A DNA stretch of 64,000 bases, taken from the NCBI GenBank assembly GCA_965230615.1, contig OZ246012.1, forward strand, positions 682,001 through 746,000, read 5' to 3'. Of this stretch, positions 53,856 through 61,967 are shown one piece after another. A program made the position numbers and the translations under genes. Within the stretch, counting starts at the first letter, position 1. Each line of letters starts with the position of its first letter. The notes beneath the pieces are model-generated. The model was not told where the DNA came from and did not search any database. It saw only the letters and a list, made by a program, of their open reading frames with translations. This DNA is from G965230615 sp965230615. Lineage in GTDB: Bacteria; Pseudomonadota; Gammaproteobacteria; HTCC5015.

Positions 53856-54386
53856 CTATTGAATTACAAACTTGGCAAAGTAAAGATCTTTAATACCGGA
53901 ATTTCCCGTCTTCTTCTTCATAACACGGCGAACCTTTCTTAGAGCTTCTTCACGCAAGGCTTCTTTACCTTCAAAGCTACGCAAATCACCTGCTTGCTGA
54001 GAACTCAATAAAATATTCAAGTGATGTCTAATAGCTGGCATATGAATTTTTAAATTGTCGATATGCACTTGCTTATCAGTGACGACTGCGATATCTACCT
54101 GTAGGAAGCGAGTTTTCTTAGGCGTATCGACTATGTTAACCACAAAACTTGGATGAAAATCATGGTAAACATCTCCTGTATTGCCTTTCTCAGTCGATTT
54201 TTCCTGATCTTCTTCAGAATCTTCGCCTTCATCATCGCTGCTTTTCTCTTCATCTTCGTCTTTTTCTTTGTCTGCAGACTCTTCAGCAGCAGGATCTGAC
54301 TTGCCACTCATCACGAATATAGTGCCACCAACAGAAGCGCCAATCAGTACAATCCCTAAAACCGCAAAAATAATAATTTTTTTCAT
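53856..54386 (-). CDS. fliL: Flagellar basal-body protein FliL
   Basis: A 176-residue protein with one membrane helix (5-25), an unusually long acidic Glu/Asp/Ser/Lys linker (about 30-70) and the stomatin-like periplasmic FliL domain. FliL surrounds and helps stator units. It is the first gene of a long operon (fliL to motD) and is preceded by a sigma-54 promoter. Confidence 0.94.
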   Translation of the reverse strand: MKKIIIFAVLGIVLIGASVGGTIFVMSGKSDPAAEESADKEKDEDEEKSSDDEGEDSEEDQEKSTEKGNTGDVYHDFHPSFVVNIVDTPKKTRFLQVDIAVVTDKQVHIDNLKIHMPAIRHHLNILLSSQQAGDLRSFEGKEALREEALRKVRRVMKKKTGNSGIKDLYFAKFVIQ

Positions 54387-54437
54387 CGATAATATTCCTT
54401 TAGCCGATGAGACAAATAAGTGACTTACATGCTGAGA

Positions 54438-54453
54438 TGCAAGTGCTATGCCA
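54438..54453 (-). promoter_or_regulatory. Sigma-54 promoter of the fliL operon
   Basis: On the minus strand TGGCATAGCACTTGCA has the invariant GG and GC separated by ten bases and matches TGGCAC-N5-TTGCA at all but one position. It lies 52 bp upstream of the fliL ATG. Flagellar sigma-54 promoters are normally activated by FleQ or FleR family proteins, not seen here. Confidence 0.88.
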
Positions 54454-54575
54454 CCCGGTTAATTGACAGTTACACTGGAGATTTCGGTTAAAATAAGGAC
54501 GGAGATGTATTTCTCATGCAATTATCAACAGTTATAATGCTGAGATGATTCAAAATTCTGACATTCACTGAGCAA

Positions 54576-54602
54576 ATCAAAAACAAGCGCCAATAACTTG
54601 GC
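54576..54602 (-). terminator. Probable terminator after the pomA-pomB-PilZ operon
   Basis: On the minus strand GCCAA-GTTA-TTGGC is followed by GCTTGTTTTTG. The stem has only five base pairs, so termination may be partial. It lies some 15 bases after the PilZ gene stop. Confidence 0.5.
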
Positions 54603-54616
54603 ACAATAACCCTTTG

Positions 54617-55261
54617 TTAATAGTCAGGGTCTACTTTTACTGATTGCTCGATATTTTGCTCATGTATATGTTTAATTTGTTTATTGTGAATGTGCCTGAT
54701 CAGAACTTCACGGTCAGCCTCGTTAATAAAGCTGAAATCGATGGCAATGGCATATCGTTCATCGGGGGTAGTATCTCTATCTTCTATGCACCAAACCACT
54801 GTACCAATAATGAGTAGCTTTTCACAGGAAGGAAAAATTTGTAAGCGTAACTCTACCATATCATCTACATCATAAGTTTTTGATGACAAAAACCGAATAC
54901 CCTGAGCACTAATATTGACTTTTTGGGTATGTTGGCTTTTATGTTTTTCTTGCGACACTACAATTTTTGCCAGCGAATCAATTCGTGCTTCTAAAGCTTT
55001 CAGGTAAGCTGCGACTTCAGGATAATCAGTCTCAATTACACGCCATTGAGGTGAGCTTTGCTCCTTATCATGAGTCATGCTATTCATTATACAAAAAGCA
55101 TCGCGGCGTTCTTCAAAAGCCGCCAACTCTTTATCAATTTCATCGACTTTGAGCTTTTGAGTTTGTAATGCTACCGCATCATCTATACGGTAGTAACGCC
55201 GCCGCTCAACAGTATTGTCACCTTCCTCTGGTTGAATTTCTTTATTTGCTACTGTATCCAT
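54617..55261 (-). CDS. PilZ-domain protein with insert between its c-di-GMP motifs
   Basis: A 214-residue cytoplasmic protein. Near the N-terminus R21-R-Y-Y-R25 matches the RxxxR motif, while the second motif N116-I-S-A-Q-G121 (D/NxSxxG) comes about 90 residues later. The two are normally about 20-40 residues apart. The insert (about 35-110) is predicted helical and charged, so two long helices could dimerise or tetramerise the protein. C-di-GMP binding is likely. It follows pomB by 14 bases, so it probably acts on the PomAB stator or motor, in the manner of YcgR/FlgZ brakes. Confidence 0.82.
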   Translation of the reverse strand: MDTVANKEIQPEEGDNTVERRRYYRIDDAVALQTQKLKVDEIDKELAAFEERRDAFCIMNSMTHDKEQSSPQWRVIETDYPEVAAYLKALEARIDSLAKIVVSQEKHKSQHTQKVNISAQGIRFLSSKTYDVDDMVELRLQIFPSCEKLLIIGTVVWCIEDRDTTPDERYAIAIDFSFINEADREVLIRHIHNKQIKHIHEQNIEQSVKVDPDY

Positions 55262-55275
55262 AGTTAGTACTCGCT

Positions 55276-56169
55276 TTATTGTATCCTAATTGTTTCCAGG
55301 GATGACTCTAAGTCCTCTACTTTAATAGCATCAAATTGCTGAAAACGCACACTGATTTCAATACGACGATTTTTGGCTCTGCCTTGACGGGTATCATTAC
55401 CTGCAATAGGTAAGGTATCGCCATGTGCCCGAATTTCTATTCTGTCACCCGGTACTTTGCCATAGCGGGTCAGATGATGAACCACACTCGAAGCACGAGC
55501 ACCTGATAACACCCAATTAGAGGGATATATTGCAGTGCGAATAGGTATATTGTCTGTGTGCCCAGAAACGACTATTTGACCATTGACGCCATTGAGCACC
55601 TGACCTATCTTGCTGAGAATCGGATAAAATGACTTTTCTAATTTTGCTTTGCCTGAAGCAAAAGAGCCTTTTTCCCGAATACGAATCATTACTTCCTCAT
55701 TGACTTCACTGACTTCCAGCATACCTTTTTCAATCTCGTCTTCCAGCAGCTCCTCCATTTTGGCGATCTGCTCCTTCATTTGACGTTCCATCTCTTTCTT
55801 TAACGCCGCTTTTAAGTCTTGTACTTCTTCATTGTCATCTGCTGCATGACCAAAATCGAGATTCTCTTTACTCTCATCTGTTGTTTGTTGCCTGATTTCA
55901 ACAATCGCCGAAGGTGTTGGCCTACCTGGGCTGAATTCCTGAGCAATGATGCTTGTTCCTTTCGGTGGGTCTTTTGCTTTGACCTCACGTTGCACACCGA
56001 AAGCTTCTTTCATAGAGCCTGCTAGTTGCTTAAACTTCAGTACATCCATTTCCGAAAATGACAGCAACAATACGAAAAAGCACATTAGCAAAGACATTAA
56101 GTCGGCGAATGTCATAATCCATCCTGCACCGCCCTCTTCTTCACCTCCCCCGGCTTCTTCTTCATCCAT
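55276..56169 (-). CDS. pomB: PomB-type flagellar stator B subunit
   Basis: A 297-residue stator protein. The acidic Gly/Glu-rich N-terminus precedes the membrane helix with the ion-binding Asp in TFADLMSLLMCFFVLLLSFSE, which closely follows PomB of Vibrio. A charged coiled coil (about 100-150) and an OmpA-like domain (about 180-275; VVSGHTDNIPI, NWVLSGARASSVVHHL, RAKNRRIEI) follow. It is expected to be sodium-driven. It pairs with pomA, 31 bases upstream. Confidence 0.93.
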   Translation of the reverse strand: MDEEEAGGGEEEGGAGWIMTFADLMSLLMCFFVLLLSFSEMDVLKFKQLAGSMKEAFGVQREVKAKDPPKGTSIIAQEFSPGRPTPSAIVEIRQQTTDESKENLDFGHAADDNEEVQDLKAALKKEMERQMKEQIAKMEELLEDEIEKGMLEVSEVNEEVMIRIREKGSFASGKAKLEKSFYPILSKIGQVLNGVNGQIVVSGHTDNIPIRTAIYPSNWVLSGARASSVVHHLTRYGKVPGDRIEIRAHGDTLPIAGNDTRQGRAKNRRIEISVRFQQFDAIKVEDLESSLETIRIQ

Positions 56170-56200
56170 ACAAACTTATCTCCGTTCAGCTAAGCCTAGC

Positions 56201-56962
56201 TTAATCACTACTCAATGATTGCCGTTTACTCTCAGGCAAGAATGTCATTAGCAATTGTTCCAATACTTTCGGATTAGTGCCCCCTTGAATGGCTGCTACT
56301 GATTCTATAATCAGAGATTTATTAAGACGCTCATCACGACTAATCATTTTAAGCTTTTCTGAAATAGGCAAAGCAAATGCATTAGCGATGACAGCACCGT
56401 AGAGCGTTGTTAATAATGCAACCGCCATTGCAGGACCGATAGATTTCGGATCATCCATAGCAGATAACATTTGCACCAAACCAATCAATGTACCTATCAT
56501 CCCCATCGCCGGTGCAACATCCCCCATAGACTTAAACATCTTTGCACCAATTTCATGGCGCTCAATCGTTAAATTAATATCTTTTGACAACATTTTCTGC
56601 ACAATTTCAGGTGGGTGGCCATCAATACACATGCCAATACCCTTTTCCAAAAACTTATCGCCAATCTCCTTACTCTCCAGAGCAAGCACACCTTCCTTGC
56701 GTGCAATATTAGCTAATTCAACAGCCTCTTCAATCAAGACAGTTGGTGCAACAGATTTATGAATAAATGCTTTTAAAGTGACTTTGAATGAACCGAAAAA
56801 CTGACCAAGAGAAATTTGGCTCAACGTGACAGCAAATGTTCCACCAACAACGACGATTAAAGATGGAATATTTATAAAAACACCTGCACTGCCACCAATC
56901 AGAATGGCAACAGCAATAATGGCGAAAGCACCAACAATTCCAAATAGCGTGGCTATATCCAT
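56201..56962 (-). CDS. pomA: PomA-type flagellar stator A subunit
   Basis: A 253-residue MotA-family protein with four membrane helices. DIATLFGIVGAFAIIAVAI starts the first helix, and GDVAPAMGMIGTLIGLVQML with ALLTTLYGAVIANAFALPI form helices 3 and 4. The ATG at 56962 has GGAGAGCGAG upstream; an in-frame ATG at 56980 adds six residues and lies in the ribosome-binding region. A sigma-28 promoter precedes it, making pomA-pomB-PilZ a late flagellar operon. Confidence 0.93.
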   Translation of the reverse strand: MDIATLFGIVGAFAIIAVAILIGGSAGVFINIPSLIVVVGGTFAVTLSQISLGQFFGSFKVTLKAFIHKSVAPTVLIEEAVELANIARKEGVLALESKEIGDKFLEKGIGMCIDGHPPEIVQKMLSKDINLTIERHEIGAKMFKSMGDVAPAMGMIGTLIGLVQMLSAMDDPKSIGPAMAVALLTTLYGAVIANAFALPISEKLKMISRDERLNKSLIIESVAAIQGGTNPKVLEQLLMTFLPESKRQSLSSD

Positions 56963-57004
56963 ACTCGCTCTCCATAGCATTTAATGTGTTGCTTTTATTC
57001 GGAT

Positions 57005-57031
57005 ATATCGCCCAGGCTTATATAAACTTTA
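57005..57031 (-). promoter_or_regulatory. Sigma-28 (FliA) promoter of pomA-pomB-PilZ
   Basis: On the minus strand TAAAGTTT (57024-57031), 11 bases, then GGCGATAT (57005-57012). The -35 is perfect and the -10 matches GCCGATAA at six of eight positions. The -10 ends about 42 bp before the pomA ATG. Confidence 0.85.
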
Positions 57032-57096
57032 ATATCTGGCAATATTTGCCACTTGACAACTAACCCTAAAAATCTTTTATAATCAATTAGTTATAA

Positions 57097-58260
57097 TCAA
57101 GCGTAGGTATCCAGTCGGCCACTGGCTGGAGATAATGATAAAGTGGATGTTGTTGGCATTTGGGCTTTTTCTGAGTCTGCAGAGTCGCTGACATCGAGTA
57201 CTTCAGCTGCAACTGGTGCTTGCTGATCATTCTGATCATTTGCTTGTTTTTCTGATACATCAGCTTGTACTAGGTTCATACCATTTTCAGCAAAAATTTC
57301 ACGCAAACGCGGCATTGCTGAATCTAAGGCATCCTTGGCAACACCAGACTGGGTGACCATATTTACCTTAACTTCATTATTATCTACTTCCAGATGAATG
57401 TCTAATGCGCCTAGCTCGGGTGGATCTATCCGCAACTGGGCATGTTTCATATCTTTATTCATCATCCAAAACAGTGTTTCAGATAAAGGCGTCTCAACAT
57501 TACTGGATTGCAAATTTAATGCATTAGCAACCGGGGCGCTTTGATCAGCACGTGCTTGTAGTGCAGCCGATGTAAGCGCAGTATCCGCTGCAGCTGTATT
57601 CACCGGGATAACTGTTTGCATATCATCGGCAACATTTAAAATACCACTTTGCGGTATTGACGTTGAGATAGACGTTGCTGATGTCAGTGCGTCTTTTGTC
57701 CTTAGCGACTCATCTCGCATATTGGATGCAGACATTAATACAGCTGCATCAGGGCGAGCCATTCTGGTATCAGTAGGCATTACTTGTATGTCTTGTGATA
57801 AGTCTGCCGCAGACTCGATTGATGCATCAGGTGATAAAACAGATATCGGCTGTGGTAATGGTTGTGACACTTGCTGAATATTAACACTGAGCACACCGCT
57901 AGGTATTTCCAGAGCATTATTTGATGTAGCTGATGTAGTCGCAGCAGTCATTAATGGGGCTGACAATGGCTCAACAGTTTTCATCATACCCGGCAAGACA
58001 TTGCCAGGTTGCGGCAAGCTCTCACCTGATACTGCAGGGTTTGTTATTGCATCAGTCGTTGCTATCGCAGGAGTACCTGACGAGCCAGGTACTATCAGCC
58101 CTGCTGACGCGTTATTAGGAGGTGTTGACTGATGATAAGTCGCTGACAACAACTGTTGAAAATCGCCAAATAATGGAGACTCTATCGCTTGCTCGATGGA
58201 CTGTAGAGGCTGTTTTGCCGAAGATGTTTGACCTATTGCAAGAAAATTTGTTGAATCCAT
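57097..58260 (-). CDS. fliK: Flagellar hook-length control protein FliK
   Basis: A 387-residue protein with a low-complexity Ser/Thr/Ala/Pro-rich N-terminal two thirds and the conserved C-terminal FliK domain (about 265-345) with AQLRIDPPELGALDIHLEV and LREIFAENGMNLVQADVS. It measures the hook and triggers the FlhB switch. It stands alone between a sigma-54 promoter and the pomA sigma-28 promoter. Confidence 0.92.
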   Translation of the reverse strand: MDSTNFLAIGQTSSAKQPLQSIEQAIESPLFGDFQQLLSATYHQSTPPNNASAGLIVPGSSGTPAIATTDAITNPAVSGESLPQPGNVLPGMMKTVEPLSAPLMTAATTSATSNNALEIPSGVLSVNIQQVSQPLPQPISVLSPDASIESAADLSQDIQVMPTDTRMARPDAAVLMSASNMRDESLRTKDALTSATSISTSIPQSGILNVADDMQTVIPVNTAAADTALTSAALQARADQSAPVANALNLQSSNVETPLSETLFWMMNKDMKHAQLRIDPPELGALDIHLEVDNNEVKVNMVTQSGVAKDALDSAMPRLREIFAENGMNLVQADVSEKQANDQNDQQAPVAAEVLDVSDSADSEKAQMPTTSTLSLSPASGRLDTYA

Positions 58261-58344
58261 GTCAGTTTCGCTTAATCCTTATACACACCTTGCTAAACAC
58301 ACCCACAATAAACGAGTGAGCATCAGTACTTGCATAAATTACAG

Positions 58345-58360
58345 TGCAAATTATGGGCCA
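58345..58360 (-). promoter_or_regulatory. Sigma-54 promoter of fliK
   Basis: On the minus strand TGGCCCATAATTTGCA keeps the GG-N10-GC core and TTGCA -12 element, about 85 bp upstream of the fliK ATG and just beyond the fliJ stop. Confidence 0.78.
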
Positions 58361-58385
58361 AGGTTTATGTTCGAACTAACGACTC

Positions 58386-58841
58386 TCAGAATAGGTTTGG
58401 CCGATTTCGGAGAAAACGACTGCAGCTCAGATCATCATTATCTCGTTGTTGACGCTTATCCTGCAAACGCTGTTCATTATGATGATATTGCGTGACGAGC
58501 TTATCCAACGTTTTGTTACTCGAGTGCGATTTACGCCACTCTCTTACTCGTGATTCCAACTCCTCAACAAGCGTACCAATTAAGCGTTGTTGCTGAGCTA
58601 TAGCATCACTGAGTCGCTCGATAAATGCTTTTCTAGCTCTTACCTGGCTCATCGCCGTATCATTACGCGAATAAGTGATTTTTAACTGATTTTCACACTC
58701 TGCTCGATAGCCAATCAATTCCGCCAACTGTTGTTCAGCCAATGTTTTTCGTTCCATAACACCTGCTAGTAGCTTTGCTGCATTATCTTCGGCTAATTGC
58801 GAAACAGCTTTCATTGAATGTAATTGCTTGCCACGTGACAT
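58386..58841 (-). CDS. fliJ: Flagellar export protein FliJ
   Basis: A 151-residue, almost fully helical coiled-coil protein, as expected of FliJ, which inserts into the FliI ring and contacts FlhA. Sequence conservation is low across this family, so the call rests on length, coiled coil and position 21 bases after fliI. Confidence 0.82.
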   Translation of the reverse strand: MSRGKQLHSMKAVSQLAEDNAAKLLAGVMERKTLAEQQLAELIGYRAECENQLKITYSRNDTAMSQVRARKAFIERLSDAIAQQQRLIGTLVEELESRVREWRKSHSSNKTLDKLVTQYHHNEQRLQDKRQQRDNDDLSCSRFLRNRPNLF

Positions 58842-58862
58842 GATAGACTACCTCTTTATTCA

Positions 58863-60260
58863 TTATGATTGTAATGCCATATCAGTACCAGGCACTGGAA
58901 CTGGCTCATTATCTAACTCAGAATTAAGAAAGATACGTGCCAACTCAACCAGGCTTTGTTCAAAGTTAACAGACTCATGCATATGTTGGCTGAGAAAACC
59001 AGTAAGCTGAGCATTAAACATGATGGCATCATCAAGCTCTTTATCTGAACCTGCTTGATAAACGCCCATTTTAATCAAATCGGCATTCTGCTGATATTTT
59101 GCGTACATCTTGCGAAACAAACTAATATATTGCTGATGTTGCGCTGTTGTTAATACTGGCATTAAACGACTAATAGAACTCTCTAGGTCAATTGCAGGAT
59201 AACGACCTGCGTCAGCAATTTCACGCGATAACACAATATGCCCATCAAGAATAGCACGTGCTGCATCAGCAATAGGCTCATTGTGGTCATCTCCTTCTAC
59301 TAGCACAGTATAGAAAGCGGTTATTGAGCCTGAACCAACGTCACTGCTACCAGCACGCTCAATTAACTGAGGTAATTTTGTAAAAACCGAAGGCGGGTAA
59401 CCTTTTGTTGCCGGTGGCTCACCAATCGCTAAAGCTATCTCACGTTGTGCATGCGCAAATCGAGTTAATGAATCGATAAGCAGTAAAACTTGTTTGCCTT
59501 CATCTCGAAAGTACTCCGCAATTGAAGTTGCCAACATAGCACCGTGCATACGCTGTAATGGTGGCTGGTCAGCAGGAACCGCAACCACGACTGAGCGCTT
59601 TAGTCCTTCTTCACCTAAAATATCCTGCACAAACTCGTTAACTTCCCGGCCACGCTCACCAATCATACCAACAACAGTCACATCGGCCTGGGTATATTTT
59701 GTCATCATGCCAAGCAATACACTTTTGCCAACCCCACTGCCAGCAAACAGCCCCATACGTTGCCCCTTACCGATGCTCAGCAAGCCATTAATCGCTCGTA
59801 CTCCCACATCCAATGTTGAATGTATTGGTCGACGGTGCATAGGGTTAATAGGTACGCCGTCTAAGCTACGATAGTCATCAATCACCAATGGCCCCTTATC
59901 ATCCAAGGGCTGACCTGTACCATCGAGCACTCTGCCCAACAATGCCTCCCCAACGGGTACTTCATAGTTAAACTGACTGGCAATGACTTTGGCACCTGGC
60001 AATAAGCCTTGTATGCTACCAATGGGCATTAAGTAAGTTCGCTCATTAGCAAAACCCACTACTTCAGCCTCGACAGTAACACCCTCATCTGATTCAATAA
60101 AACAACGGGCACCGATAGCTGCACGACAACCGCTAGCTTCCAAAGTCAGGCCAACAATACGTGTTAGACGGCCTTCAATAACAATTTCAGTTGCATCCAC
60201 TTCATCACAGCAGCGCTGCAAAAAAGTATTCCATTCGTTATGATAATCTGCTTTTTGCAT
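58863..60260 (-). CDS. fliI: Flagellum-specific export ATPase FliI
   Basis: A 465-residue F1-beta-like ATPase with Walker A GLFAGSGVGKS (around 168-178), Walker B LLLIDSLTRFA and the DEL/ERGREV-type motif GERGREVNEF. Export of rod, hook and filament proteins is aided by its hexamer. It starts two bases after fliH. Confidence 0.97.
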   Translation of the reverse strand: MQKADYHNEWNTFLQRCCDEVDATEIVIEGRLTRIVGLTLEASGCRAAIGARCFIESDEGVTVEAEVVGFANERTYLMPIGSIQGLLPGAKVIASQFNYEVPVGEALLGRVLDGTGQPLDDKGPLVIDDYRSLDGVPINPMHRRPIHSTLDVGVRAINGLLSIGKGQRMGLFAGSGVGKSVLLGMMTKYTQADVTVVGMIGERGREVNEFVQDILGEEGLKRSVVVAVPADQPPLQRMHGAMLATSIAEYFRDEGKQVLLLIDSLTRFAHAQREIALAIGEPPATKGYPPSVFTKLPQLIERAGSSDVGSGSITAFYTVLVEGDDHNEPIADAARAILDGHIVLSREIADAGRYPAIDLESSISRLMPVLTTAQHQQYISLFRKMYAKYQQNADLIKMGVYQAGSDKELDDAIMFNAQLTGFLSQHMHESVNFEQSLVELARIFLNSELDNEPVPVPGTDMALQS

Positions 60261-60262
60261 TA

Positions 60263-60940
60263 TTATACATTAAGCTCTTCGATTTCTGATTTGCCACTCT
60301 CATCTCTTAAATCGAGAAACTTAGCAGCAATAGCAGCAATTTGGGTTTCTACTGTTTGATCAATACTGCAACTATCGGTATATAAGCTACAGCCACCTTG
60401 CTCAACCGTATCATCCTCTACTATCTTAAACGAGATTTGATTATCAGAGTCATTGACGAACTTTTTATATGCTGCAGCATCAGCTGGATGCAAACGAACA
60501 TAAACAGATGATGAGTTTTGTGGCAAAGCCTGCAATGCTTCATCAACGATGTGAATAATTTTCTCCGGCGCATAACTTATTTCTGCTTTCACAACCTGTT
60601 TGGCTATCATTAACGACAGTTGAACTAATTGCTGTTTAATCTGTTGATCAATATTACTAATCGGATCGCTGATTTGATCCAGCAATTGTTTTGCGCCATT
60701 GATTATAGAATGAAATTCATTTTTAGCTTCTTCTAACCCTTGTTGATAGCCGGCTTCATAACTTTCATCATAGGCTTGCTTTTGTAAGCGCTCAATATCC
60801 TGCAAGGTGGGCAGCTGCTGACAAATAGTTGACAAACCTTCACTATAATCTTCAAGTGTTAGTTCTGGCTTTTGCTCTATAGGTGGAATGCTCCAAGCAG
60901 TCACTTCCCCTACTTTATCGGCAGAGATAATTTTAGACAA
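60263..60940 (-). CDS. fliH: Flagellar assembly protein FliH
   Basis: A 225-residue negative regulator of FliI. A short N-terminal region, a coiled coil and Gly-spaced helix (YDESYEAGYQQGLEEAKNEF near 60-80) and the C-terminal domain are visible. The preferred start is TTG at 60940, preceded by GGAGGAGAGG inside the fliG end; this gives an 8-base overlap with fliG, the same as at the fliF/fliG junction. A TTG at 60961 is possible but has no ribosome-binding site. Confidence 0.88.
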   Translation of the reverse strand: MSKIISADKVGEVTAWSIPPIEQKPELTLEDYSEGLSTICQQLPTLQDIERLQKQAYDESYEAGYQQGLEEAKNEFHSIINGAKQLLDQISDPISNIDQQIKQQLVQLSLMIAKQVVKAEISYAPEKIIHIVDEALQALPQNSSSVYVRLHPADAAAYKKFVNDSDNQISFKIVEDDTVEQGGCSLYTDSCSIDQTVETQIAAIAAKFLDLRDESGKSEIEELNV

Positions 60941-61967
60941 ACTCCTCTCCTCCTGATCCAAGCATAATCTTACCTTCTTCAGCTAAGTTACGTGCAACTG
61001 TAATAATCGCTTTTTGTGCTTCTTCGACTTCCTTGAGCTTTATCGGGCCACGTGTTTCCAAATCATCTTGTAGCATTTCAGCTGCACGTTTAGACATATT
61101 TTTAAACACTTTAGCTTGCATCTCTTGACTTGAGCCTTTTAAAGCGATAACTAAAGAATCACTGGAGACTTCACGTAATAACGTCTGAAAACCTCTATCA
61201 TCAACTTCCAGCAGGTTTTCAAAAATAAACATATTTTCCTGAATTTCGGCACTGGTCTCAGCATCCATCTCAGTAATATCTTCAAGCAACTTTGTACCAG
61301 TATCGCCAGTGACACCATTCAATATTTCTGCTGCAGCTCGAATACCCCCCACATCATTGACTTTAATATCTAGAGGGCCGTCAAACTGCCTTTCCATGAT
61401 CGCATCTAACTCGATCAATGCCGAAGGGTTAATACCGTCCATTCTAGCTATGCGCATCACCACATCGGCACGTACACTCTCTGGCAATAATGCCAATACA
61501 CCTGAGGCTTGATCTTTGTCGATAGACACCAAGATGATAGCAATAATTTGTGGGTGCTCATTGCGTAGCAAGTCATTGATGGCTCTAACATCCATCCATT
61601 TGAGTGTTTCCAAACCTTTAGTTGCCGTACGCATGGAAATGCGCGACATAATACTCTGTGCCTTCTCCTGGCCCAGCGCTTTTTGTAAGATACTCTTCAG
61701 ATATTCCTCAGTGCCAATACTGAGTGAAGATTGGTTACCAACATTTTGCACAAAGCTATCCAGCACTTCAGCAATTTGCTCTTGCGTAATATCATTCAAT
61801 GATTTCATGGACTCGCCGAGTGTCTGAACCTCTTTAGGCTCCATGTGCCTGAGGATTTCAGCGGCCTGGTTTTCACCTAAGGTCATAAGAAATAACGCGG
61901 CCTGCTGGGGTCGAGTCAGAGGTGGACGAAAAACCTCTTCTACATGGCTCTCTTCTTCATCAGCCAT
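60933..61967 (-). CDS. fliG: Flagellar motor switch protein FliG
   Basis: A 344-residue rotor protein with three armadillo-like domains. The motif EHPQIIAIILVSIDKDQASGVLALLP is in the middle domain, and the C-terminal charged helix with ALKGSSQEMQAKVFKNMSKRAAEML forms the torque-generating interface to the stators. It overlaps fliF by eight bases and fliH by eight. Confidence 0.98.
   Translation of the reverse strand: MADEEESHVEEVFRPPLTRPQQAALFLMTLGENQAAEILRHMEPKEVQTLGESMKSLNDITQEQIAEVLDSFVQNVGNQSSLSIGTEEYLKSILQKALGQEKAQSIMSRISMRTATKGLETLKWMDVRAINDLLRNEHPQIIAIILVSIDKDQASGVLALLPESVRADVVMRIARMDGINPSALIELDAIMERQFDGPLDIKVNDVGGIRAAAEILNGVTGDTGTKLLEDITEMDAETSAEIQENMFIFENLLEVDDRGFQTLLREVSSDSLVIALKGSSQEMQAKVFKNMSKRAAEMLQDDLETRGPIKLKEVEEAQKAIITVARNLAEEGKIMLGSGGEEFV

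Noticed and set aside
57037..57051. TGGCAA/TTGCCA dyad taken as a sigma-54 promoter or fliK terminator
   Set aside because: The GG to GC distance is eight and not ten bases, and no T-run follows the hairpin.
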